The notes beneath the pieces were generated by a model that was not told where the DNA came from, did not search any database, and was given only the letters and a program-made list of their open reading frames with translations. A DNA stretch of 15,819 nucleotides from M3007 sp033762055 (GTDB lineage Bacteria > Bacteroidota > Bacteroidia > Chitinophagales > Saprospiraceae), in assembly GCA_033762055.1 (NCBI GenBank), contig JANRLZ010000103.1, positions 1 to 15,819 on the forward strand, read 5' to 3'. A program made the position numbers and the translations under genes. Shown in pieces: positions 7,799 through 13,929 of this stretch. Within the stretch, counting starts at the first letter, position 1. The number at the start of each line of letters is the position of its first letter.

Positions 7799-7812
7799 TG
7801 TCGTCAATCAAA
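7781..7812 (-). promoter_or_regulatory. Divergent promoter of the psi-like/GT4 operon
   Basis: On the minus strand TTTG (7812-7809), a 20-nt spacer and TACCTTTG (7788-7781) match the Bacteroidota consensus. The two -7 boxes of the divergent promoters lie 2 bp apart, so two polymerases could hardly bind at once. The leader to the ATG at 7642 would be about 130 nt and is AT-rich. Confidence 0.65.
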
Positions 7813-7842
7813 GGTTTTCACCCTTAGTCAACTCCCTCTCTT

Positions 7843-8964
7843 ATGGCTGTAAAATATCCGGTCAAAATTACCCAGACGACCCAGTCCAAACTCCCTTCTG
7901 TTGACTTTAATAATTTGCCTTTTGGCAAAGTGATTTCCGACCACATGTTCGTCGCCGATTACGAAGACGGACAATGGACAGACCTTCGAATCGAGCCGTT
8001 TGGCCGATTGGACATCTCGCCCGCCAACCTCGCCCTGCATTACGGACAAAGCATTTTTGAAGGCATGAAAGCCACCAAAATGCACGGCGAGCCCGTTCTG
8101 TTCCGCCCTGAAATGCACGCCCGCCGCTTCAATGTATCCGCTGAACGGATGTGTATGCCCCAGTTGCCTGAAGATCTTTTTATCCAGGCCATAAAAATGT
8201 TGGTTGATCTTGACCGGGGATGGATTCCTCCGGCAGAAGACCACGCCCTGTATATCCGCCCATTAATGTTCGCCACCGATGAATATTTCGGTGTGCATAC
8301 CTCAAACAACTACCGCTTCATTGTATTCACAGGCCCTGTTGGCCCTTATTATCCAAAGCCCGTTAAACTGTGGGTCGAGGAAGTCTTCACCCGTGCCGCC
8401 CAGGGCGGTGCAGGCGAGGCTAAATGCGCCGGTAACTACGGCGCATCCCTCCTCCCGGCCCAGCGCGCCAAAGCTGCCGGCTACGACCAGGTTATGTGGA
8501 TGGACGCCGTTGAAAAGAAATACGTACAGGAAGTGGGTACGATGAACCTGTTCTTTGTCATGGACGGCAAGGTGATCACCCCGGCCACCACCGGTACGAT
8601 CCTGCGCGGCGTAACCCGCGATTCATTCGTTACCCTGCTTAAAGAATGGGGTTACACCGTCGAAGATCGCCTGCTCAGCATTGCTGAAATTGCAGATGCC
8701 TATTGGCGCGGCACCCTGCAGGAATGTTTCGGCGCCGGTACTGCCGCCGTGGTGAGCCATGTAAGCGATATTACCTGGCGCGACCGCAAAATTCAACTTC
8801 CTCCGGTGGATGAAACCAACCGTCCGGTTGGCACCCGCCTGAAAAAACATATCAATCACCTGCGCATGGGGCTTCTGCCCGATGTACATGGCTGGTTGCA
8901 GAGCTGCGATAATTCCGGTGTGGATATGTTCCTGCCACAGGAAGAAACGGTACTCGTAGCGTAA
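7843..8964 (+). CDS. ilvE: Branched-chain amino acid aminotransferase
   Basis: A 373-residue cytosolic PLP enzyme of fold type IV, with the length and motifs of the longer BCAT (type II, eukaryote-like) group. It transfers the amino group between Leu, Ile or Val and 2-oxoglutarate, the last step of their synthesis and the first of their breakdown. Visible features: LALHYGQSIFEGMKA (63-77), a Tyr/Arg cluster YIRPLMFATDEYFG (137-150), the PLP lysine K194 in GEAKCAGNYG (191-200), VGTMNLFFV (231-239), phosphate-binding GTILRGVTRD (251-260) and FGAGTAAVVS (296-305). It also supplies 2-oxo acids for branched-chain fatty acid primers, the main lipids of Bacteroidota. The gene stands alone between its own promoter (7769-7798) and a strong terminator. 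Confidence 0.95.
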   Translation: MAVKYPVKITQTTQSKLPSVDFNNLPFGKVISDHMFVADYEDGQWTDLRIEPFGRLDISPANLALHYGQSIFEGMKATKMHGEPVLFRPEMHARRFNVSAERMCMPQLPEDLFIQAIKMLVDLDRGWIPPAEDHALYIRPLMFATDEYFGVHTSNNYRFIVFTGPVGPYYPKPVKLWVEEVFTRAAQGGAGEAKCAGNYGASLLPAQRAKAAGYDQVMWMDAVEKKYVQEVGTMNLFFVMDGKVITPATTGTILRGVTRDSFVTLLKEWGYTVEDRLLSIAEIADAYWRGTLQECFGAGTAAVVSHVSDITWRDRKIQLPPVDETNRPVGTRLKKHINHLRMGLLPDVHGWLQSCDNSGVDMFLPQEETVLVA

Positions 8965-8996
8965 ATTTCTGAAAAGGTTTTGAAAAGTGACTATAC

Positions 8997-9032
8997 GGCC
9001 GCACGCTGGTAATCAGTGTGCGGCCATTTTTT
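8997..9032 (+). terminator. Rho-independent terminator after the aminotransferase gene
   Basis: A 12-bp stem (GGCCGCACGCTG with CAGTGTGCGGCC, one G-U pair) closes a 5-nt loop (GTAAT) and is followed by A and six T residues. It starts 32 nt after the aminotransferase stop. The T tract is on the plus strand, so it serves this gene; the minus-strand side has no comparable T run. Confidence 0.85.
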
Positions 9033-9063
9033 GTCGCCTTTCCCGACACCTGTAAGAAGCTGC

Positions 9064-9405
9064 CTACATCTCCATGAGTGAAATATGGGCAATGCAGGAG
9101 CCAAAACCTATGGCGCCCATAATCAATCCGCCGATAAGCAAGGCACTGCCGAGATGCTTCTTGTCTTCTGTGAATACCAGAATCAGCCCGATCAGCATAT
9201 TTAAACCCACTTGCGCTATTATCAGGAAAGCATCTGCGACCAGGACACCCAGTCCGGCCTCATGACCGCTGCCCATGCTCAAACTGGTCAGCATCATATA
9301 GGAGATCATAATGCCAAAATTGATGATCACAACCTTGCCCAGCGGCATTTTGGGTTTAGGTGGCGTAGGAACGGGGTCTAGTTGGTCGAACGGTTCGTTT
9401 TGCAT
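9064..9405 (-). CDS. Small integral membrane protein, unknown function
   Basis: A 113-residue protein I do not recognise. The N-terminus is proline-rich and charged (FDQLDPVPTPPKPKMPLGK), followed by three hydrophobic segments at about 25-45, 52-76 and 84-108, which suggests three membrane helices with a short cytoplasmic tail. No catalytic motif is visible. The ATG at 9405 is the first good start. It lies downstream of the radical SAM gene on the same strand, separated from it by the inverted-repeat element at 9436-9598, so it may be expressed only by read-through or from a promoter I could not identify. Confidence 0.65.
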   Translation of the reverse strand: MQNEPFDQLDPVPTPPKPKMPLGKVVIINFGIMISYMMLTSLSMGSGHEAGLGVLVADAFLIIAQVGLNMLIGLILVFTEDKKHLGSALLIGGLIMGAIGFGSCIAHISLMEM

Positions 9406-9435
9406 AATGTGTGGGTTTGTGTGAAAGAGGTTTTA

Positions 9436-9598
9436 AGAAGTTGTTTGAGTTAATTTCACTGGTTTGTTCAGGCAGATTTTTGAGCCAATCAAGGTTTGTT
9501 TTTGAGGGAATAATGGGTTTTTATTGCTGAAAAAATAAGCGCAGCGTGGGTCAGAAAGATGCCTGAACAAACCAGTGAAATTAACTCAAACAACTTCT
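9436..9598. repeat. MITE-like element with perfect 39-bp inverted repeats
   Basis: The left arm (9436-9474, starting AGAAGTTGTTTGAGTT) and the right arm (9560-9598) are perfect reverse complements over 39 bp. Pairing extends outward (GTTTT at 9430-9434 with AAAAC at 9599-9603) if one extra A at 9435 is skipped. The 85-nt centre (9475-9559) is AT-rich and non-coding and contains TTTTTGAG twice (9477-9484, 9499-9506). A TA dinucleotide lies at each edge (9434-9435 and 9598-9599), which would fit a 2-bp target duplication. The right edge coincides with the stop codon of the radical SAM gene. It could be a miniature transposable element, or a long RNA hairpin acting as terminator or 3' end stabiliser. 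It encodes no transposase. Confidence 0.8.
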
Positions 9599-11006
9599 AA
9601 AACATCGGAACGGCCTCATCGCGCAATTTCTCCAGGTAGGCCCGTTTTAAAGGGTCGCGATAAAACAGGTTCATCGTTTCAAAAGGAATCAACTTCCGGT
9701 CTTCCATACTTACGATGTGAACGCAGGATTTTTTTATGGCGCGAACGTCAAAATCATAGGCGTCAATGAACCGCATGATGATGATCCGGAACAAATTTTC
9801 ATACCCCAGATTCGGCGCATTTACCTGTGGCAGGCAACACATCAGACTTTGATTCAACTCATTGGTGGCGCACTCCACCGAATTACCGGTGCTGAACAAC
9901 TGAACCATGTGGCGGTGCAAACGTTCGTCCTGCTCGTATACAATCGTGTTTCGGGAGTTATCAAGGATATCCTGCGGGTTGATGAATCGTGTAAGGGGAA
10001 ATACTTGCCCGTCTATTTTTAAGGCATAAGCCATCGCCAATGCATCGGGGTTACAGGGTACCGGAATAATATCTTCCGGCTGGAAAACAGGGGCTTGTTT
10101 CAGTATTTCCTGTCGCACCTCTGTCAGTGTCATACGGTCGGTGGCCGGATTAAACCCCTCTGTACGCCCGGCCACTTGCGTGGGCTGGAAGGTAACGCCG
10201 CGCACACATTTTTGCTCCATGGCAAATTCCAGTATTTGCCCGATTTCTCCATCGTTCAATCCTTTTTGCAAGGTCACGACCAGTGTGGTCGAAAGATTGC
10301 AACGATTGAGGTTTTCCAGCGCTTTCATACGTGTTTCCAGCAGGTTTTCACCCCGCAATACTTCCAGCGCTTTTGGTTGAAAGGAGTCGAATTGAAGGTA
10401 AACTTCAAAATCAGGCATATACCCCGCCAGCCGCTCCACAAACGCCGGGTCTTTGGCAATGCGAATGCCATTGGTATTCAGCATCAAATGGCGGATGGGT
10501 TTTTTCTTTGCAATATCAAGAATATCAAAGAATTGCGGATGCACCGTCGGCTCTCCGCCGCTGATTTGAACCACGTCGGGTTGCCCCTCATTGGCTACGA
10601 TAAGATCGAGCATTTGTTCAATTTCTTCCAGCGTCCGGTGACGGCCATGGTGCGGTGAAGATTCGGCATAACAGGTCGGACAAGCCAGGTTGCAACGATC
10701 GGTTACTTCCACAATGCTCAGACAGGAATGTTGTTCGTGGTCAGGACAAAGTCCGCAATCGTACGGACAACCGTAGTGCGTACGGGTGTTAAAACGCCGG
10801 GGCATTTCGCTGCGTTTGGCGTAGTTGCGCGTACTGCGGTAATATTCGATATCGGTAGCTATGAGTGTTTTTTCAGCGCCATGTGAAGGACATCTTTTCA
10901 ACATCCACACTTTTTCATCTTCAAACACGATTTTGGCGTCTACCCGACGCAGACACTGTGAACAAAGGCTGATCGTAAAATCGTAATAAACATAAGGACG
11001 ATCCAT
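9597..11006 (-). CDS. Multi-cluster radical SAM protein resembling tetraether lipid synthase (Tes/MJ0619)
   Basis: A 469-residue radical SAM enzyme. The AdoMet cluster motif is C-x3-C-x2-C (CNLACPTC, C105/C109/C112), followed by GGEPT (150-154) and LNTNG (176-180). Before it lie two extra cysteine groups: C15-x2-C18 with C39 in CPSHG, and YGCPYDCGLCPDHEQHSC with C80/C84/C87/C95. The C-terminal part holds C318 (VPCNPDAL), PLTRFINP, C390/C391 and C428 (SCVHIV, then IPFETMNLFYRD). This layout is that of the archaeal MJ0619/Tes group, which has three [4Fe-4S] clusters plus a rubredoxin-like iron and couples two lipid tails into tetraethers. Bacterial relatives have been linked to branched tetraether lipids. 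Whether this protein does this or acts on another substrate is inference. It follows a small membrane-protein gene by 31 bp. Confidence 0.85.
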   Translation of the reverse strand: MDRPYVYYDFTISLCSQCLRRVDAKIVFEDEKVWMLKRCPSHGAEKTLIATDIEYYRSTRNYAKRSEMPRRFNTRTHYGCPYDCGLCPDHEQHSCLSIVEVTDRCNLACPTCYAESSPHHGRHRTLEEIEQMLDLIVANEGQPDVVQISGGEPTVHPQFFDILDIAKKKPIRHLMLNTNGIRIAKDPAFVERLAGYMPDFEVYLQFDSFQPKALEVLRGENLLETRMKALENLNRCNLSTTLVVTLQKGLNDGEIGQILEFAMEQKCVRGVTFQPTQVAGRTEGFNPATDRMTLTEVRQEILKQAPVFQPEDIIPVPCNPDALAMAYALKIDGQVFPLTRFINPQDILDNSRNTIVYEQDERLHRHMVQLFSTGNSVECATNELNQSLMCCLPQVNAPNLGYENLFRIIIMRFIDAYDFDVRAIKKSCVHIVSMEDRKLIPFETMNLFYRDPLKRAYLEKLRDEAVPMF

Positions 11007-11037
11007 ATCTTTAAGTAATGTGGTAAAAGGATGAATA

Positions 11038-11310
11038 TCAAGCCGCGTCTTTGTCGCCGCGCCATTTTTTGATCAAAAAGCTGACAACGAGCATCACGAT
11101 CAACCCGATGGTATAAGAAACGCCAAACATGATCCATTCATAGTCCTGCCTGCTAACGGCTTCCCGCTGGGCAGCCAGTCCCCATAAATTGACCAGTTTT
11201 TTCTTGACAAAAAAGCGGGAAACAAGGCTGGATGCGGTTAAACCGGCCAGGTACCCTACCGAAAGGTTCAGAATTTCTCCGGCGATAAATTGAGCAAACT
11301 TTTTAAACAT
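11038..11310 (-). CDS. Small membrane protein upstream of the radical SAM gene
   Basis: A 90-residue protein I do not recognise. One amphipathic or hydrophobic stretch lies at about 7-30 (FIAGEILNLSVGYLAGLTASSLV) and a clear membrane helix at about 61-80 (MFGVSYTIGLIVMLVVSFLI), followed by a basic tail KKWRGDKDAA. It ends 31 bp before the Tes-like radical SAM gene on the same strand, so the two are probably co-transcribed. If the radical SAM protein acts on membrane lipids, a membrane-bound partner would make sense, but nothing in the sequence proves it. Confidence 0.65.
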   Translation of the reverse strand: MFKKFAQFIAGEILNLSVGYLAGLTASSLVSRFFVKKKLVNLWGLAAQREAVSRQDYEWIMFGVSYTIGLIVMLVVSFLIKKWRGDKDAA

Positions 11311-11394
11311 AAATCAAGAAGAGGTGAGGAAAAAACGAGGGAATTCGACAACCGGGATGTTTAAAATTATCCAAACTTCATAAACACTTGCCGA

Positions 11395-12498
11395 TCAACT
11401 TTTTATCTCCCGAAATTTGATGCGTTTCCGCAATCCTTCGGCATATCTGAGCAGGGTATTCTGAGCGGATAGCGGCATACCCGGCACAAGATCGGCGCTG
11501 CGCTCCACCTGCGAAACGGGCAGGGCGAAAAAAGTCGTTTTCCCGCTGGCAGGCTTGTGGATATAACGCCATACGGGAATCATGCCGTGCTCGCCCAGAC
11601 GCACTTCAGGCGAGCCCTTTCGTTTCAATAAATCCACTTTGAAAAGAATGCCTCCGTCGGTATGCGGTTGTTGCTGGTTGGAAATAAAATTGCCGAGCGA
11701 ATACACCACCAGCGCCTCTTTTTCCGTGCCGTCGGGCAAGGTAGCACGCTCCATCCGAATGGGCTGTACGACGTGCGGGTGGCTGCCGATGATCATGTCG
11801 GCGCCGTTTTGAATAAGAAATTTTGCCAGGTCGCGCTGGTTGGCATTTTCGGTCAACTGGTATTCCAATCCCCAATGCATGACCACAATGATGTAATGCG
11901 GTTTTCGTGCCCGAGCCTCTGCCAAATCATTGGCAATCAATTCTTTATCAATCAGATTTACAATGGTCGGCGCTTCTGTCGGAACGCCGTTTGTGTCGTA
12001 GGTGTAATTGAGCAAGGCGATTTTAAACCCGTGTTTATAAATCATCAGGGGGTAAAGGGCATCGCGGTCGCGCTGGTTTTTGAAAGTACCGGTTTGCAAA
12101 AAACCTTCTTTTCGAAGGGTTTCAATGGTGGCTGTTACGCCAGGGCCACGCGCATCGTTGGAGTGGTTGTTGGCCGTCACCAGGATGTCAAAACCAGCGC
12201 CTTTCAGGGCGCTTGCCAGCGCATCGGGGCTCCGGAACATGGGATAACCCGTGTACGGCGGTTTACCGGGCAGGGTGAGTTCGAGGTTGCCGATGGCGAT
12301 GTCGGCATCTTCCAACAGGGGTTTGACATATTTGAAACATGGGGTGTAATCGTACTGGTTTTTCCCCGTTTGTGCACTGGTAATTTGCGGAGCATGTCCC
12401 ATAATATCACCCGCAAAAATCAGCCGCAAGGTGTCGGTTTGAGCCGACAGGGCAGCAGTAAAAAAAGAAAGGAAGAGCAGCAGCAGGCGAATCATCAT
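11395..12498 (-). CDS. CapA-family (PgsA-like) exported metallophosphatase
   Basis: A 367-residue exported protein of the CapA/PgsA family with a calcineurin-like metallophosphatase fold. Residues 1-19 are a signal peptide (MMIRLLLLFLSFFTAALSA, then QTDTLRLIFAGDIMGH). Metal and active-site motifs follow in order: GDIMGH (30-35), GNLELTL (70-76), TANNHSND (108-115), VMHWG (206-210), GSHPHVVQP (238-246) and YSLGNFIS (266-273). CapA proteins take part in poly-gamma-glutamate or capsule synthesis, but no pgsB/pgsC-like genes are here, so the substrate is open; periplasmic phosphatase or hydrolase roles are equally possible. Two adjacent ATG codons (12498 and 12495) could serve as start. It ends 84 bp before the small membrane-protein gene and has a candidate promoter at 12538-12568. 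Confidence 0.88.
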   Translation of the reverse strand: MMIRLLLLFLSFFTAALSAQTDTLRLIFAGDIMGHAPQITSAQTGKNQYDYTPCFKYVKPLLEDADIAIGNLELTLPGKPPYTGYPMFRSPDALASALKGAGFDILVTANNHSNDARGPGVTATIETLRKEGFLQTGTFKNQRDRDALYPLMIYKHGFKIALLNYTYDTNGVPTEAPTIVNLIDKELIANDLAEARARKPHYIIVVMHWGLEYQLTENANQRDLAKFLIQNGADMIIGSHPHVVQPIRMERATLPDGTEKEALVVYSLGNFISNQQQPHTDGGILFKVDLLKRKGSPEVRLGEHGMIPVWRYIHKPASGKTTFFALPVSQVERSADLVPGMPLSAQNTLLRYAEGLRKRIKFREIKS

Positions 12499-12537
12499 GT
12501 CGTTCGGTTTTGTGATGAAGGATATAAGATGAGGCTT

Positions 12538-12568
12538 ACAACGTAAAAAACGGGCGATTCAGGCCAAA
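12538..12568 (-). promoter_or_regulatory. Candidate promoter of the CapA-like gene
   Basis: On the minus strand TTTG (12568-12565), a 19-nt spacer and TACGTTGT (12545-12538) fit the Bacteroidota promoter spacing, with two mismatches in the -7 box. The ATG at 12498 is about 39 nt further on. It lies just before the stop codon end of the upstream gene (12578). Confidence 0.4.
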
Positions 12569-12577
12569 ACGAAATTT

Positions 12578-13810
12578 TTAATGCTCCTCAGCCCGACCCA
12601 GAATGCGGCCTTGTTCAAAAGTTTTGCGCAGTTGTTCTTCTTCTTTTCGTTCTTGCTCGCTTAAAACCGGCACATTCATTTTTGTCAAATCCGGCTGACC
12701 GGCATCGGCCCAGGCCGTGTACCAGGCGCTACCAACAGCATGGATGGCGGCGCGCATTCGTCGCTCTACCATGCCATTGAGGGCATCCTGATAGGCAGCG
12801 GCAAAATCACGGCAAGGCGTTACAACCATCGTTCCGAGGCGCATATCCGGGCACATCTGCCGATCTTGCGGAAATGAACGCCGCAATCCCTTTTCAATGC
12901 TTAAAACGCTGTCAACCATTTGATTGGAAGCCAGCACCATCTCCCAAAACCAGTCTTCCGTGCGCTCCACATACGCTGGTTTGCCCACAAAATAATCGTA
13001 CGATTCATCGGCAAAAAGTTCAGGAATCCGGCTTTCCCAGAAGCCGTGGATGCCGTGTTGACCGGTTTTTTGCCCGTTGTAATTGCTGCAGGTATGGAGC
13101 GGTACATGCGCATCGCCGATGTAATGCCCCATGTCGGAACAAATTTTTAGAATCCGTCGGCTGTCACGCTGCCGGAACGCCTCGGTGAGTTGGCGCTGCA
13201 TGCGTTGCAAATTCCAGGGCAGGGTGCCGTGTTCTGATAAATGTTCCTGATAAAATGCCGCCTGAATGGACTTTTTACCCCCCGTTTTTTCCCAGAACAC
13301 CCGCAGCGAATCAGGATCGAGGCTATTGTCATCCTGATAAAAACGTGGCATCAGCTGGCGGTTAAACCACTGTTTGTAATCGCGCTGCCAAACATCAGCC
13401 ACCATTTTTTTCGGCCCGATCAGCAGCGATGTATCGCCTGCGGCGTTTACTGTCCAAATTTCCGTGTAGGCCATCAGGGCGTCGGTCCATTGCCGGGGCA
13501 GATTCGGATAGGGTGGTTCGCCATAGTTATCAAGGTCAATGTAATGCCGTGGCGCCTCGTGTTTGGAGGCATAGCGCCGCATATCGGGATCAACGGCATG
13601 ATCGGTCAGATAATCAATGTTGGGTTTAAAAAATACCATCATTTCCGGCGGGAGCGTCAAAACGGCGAGGCGGTTGATGCGTTTATGTGCAAAAAAGCCC
13701 CATTCAGGCGTTGTCACTTTGCAGGCAGGAGCAGTCGGACAAAAGGAAGACAAGCCAACCGACAGAATAAGCAAAGTGGCAACAATGCCAACAAAAGAGG
13801 AGCGGAACAT
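12578..13810 (-). CDS. Secreted zinc-dependent phospholipase C/S1-P1 nuclease-like enzyme
   Basis: A 410-residue exported enzyme of the trinuclear-zinc PLC/S1-P1 nuclease superfamily. The signal peptide is about residues 1-29 (MFRSSFVGIVATLLILSVGL...). The mature part begins near the conserved WGFFAH (W37, H42). The zinc ligands can be placed: D70/D74, H89 (APRHYIDLD), H229/D233/H239 in GHYIGDAHVPLH and H255/E259 in HGFWE. Relatives cleave phospholipids or single-stranded nucleic acid in the periplasm or outside the cell; the substrate here is not clear. The C-terminus is charged and helical. A longer reading from a TTG at 13870 is possible, but the ATG at 13810 begins directly at the signal peptide and leaves room for the divergent promoter region. 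The SSFC before C24 does not make a proper lipobox. Confidence 0.85.
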   Translation of the reverse strand: MFRSSFVGIVATLLILSVGLSSFCPTAPACKVTTPEWGFFAHKRINRLAVLTLPPEMMVFFKPNIDYLTDHAVDPDMRRYASKHEAPRHYIDLDNYGEPPYPNLPRQWTDALMAYTEIWTVNAAGDTSLLIGPKKMVADVWQRDYKQWFNRQLMPRFYQDDNSLDPDSLRVFWEKTGGKKSIQAAFYQEHLSEHGTLPWNLQRMQRQLTEAFRQRDSRRILKICSDMGHYIGDAHVPLHTCSNYNGQKTGQHGIHGFWESRIPELFADESYDYFVGKPAYVERTEDWFWEMVLASNQMVDSVLSIEKGLRRSFPQDRQMCPDMRLGTMVVTPCRDFAAAYQDALNGMVERRMRAAIHAVGSAWYTAWADAGQPDLTKMNVPVLSEQERKEEEQLRKTFEQGRILGRAEEH

Positions 13811-13929
13811 GGGTAAATGCAATTTTGGGTTGAAAGGTAGGGAGAAAGAAAGTTTTACTTTTGCAGGCAAAATGCGGATCCGCCCTTCCGGATTGGAAAA
13901 ACAATATTAAATCGTTGAAATACAATACA
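13811..13929. promoter_or_regulatory. Divergent promoter region between PLC-like and OstA-like genes
   Basis: On the plus strand TACTTTTG (13856-13863) is an exact TAnnTTTG -7 box, with TTG (13830-13832) 23 nt upstream as possible -33. On the minus strand TACCTTTC (13839-13832) is a near match for the PLC-like gene. Downstream of the plus-strand box, an ATG at 13871 opens a 12-codon frame ending in TAA just before the OstA-like gene; it could be a leader peptide or chance. Confidence 0.5.

Noticed and set aside
11662..12546. 294-codon open frame on the plus strand opposite the CapA-like gene
   Set aside because: It lies entirely over a clear CapA family gene with signal peptide and motifs; the composition is that of an antisense shadow.
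13727..13746. Lipoprotein signal in the PLC-like protein (SSFC)
   Set aside because: The residues before the Cys do not fit the lipobox pattern; an ordinary signal peptide is more likely.
13861..13863. TTG as start of the OstA-like gene
   Set aside because: The triplet lies inside the -7 promoter box, so it would probably not be in the transcript; TTG at 13930 or 13915 fits the signal peptide better.
13811..13870. N-terminal extension of the PLC-like gene from a TTG at 13870
   Set aside because: The ATG at 13810 directly precedes the signal peptide, and the extension would cover the divergent promoter region.
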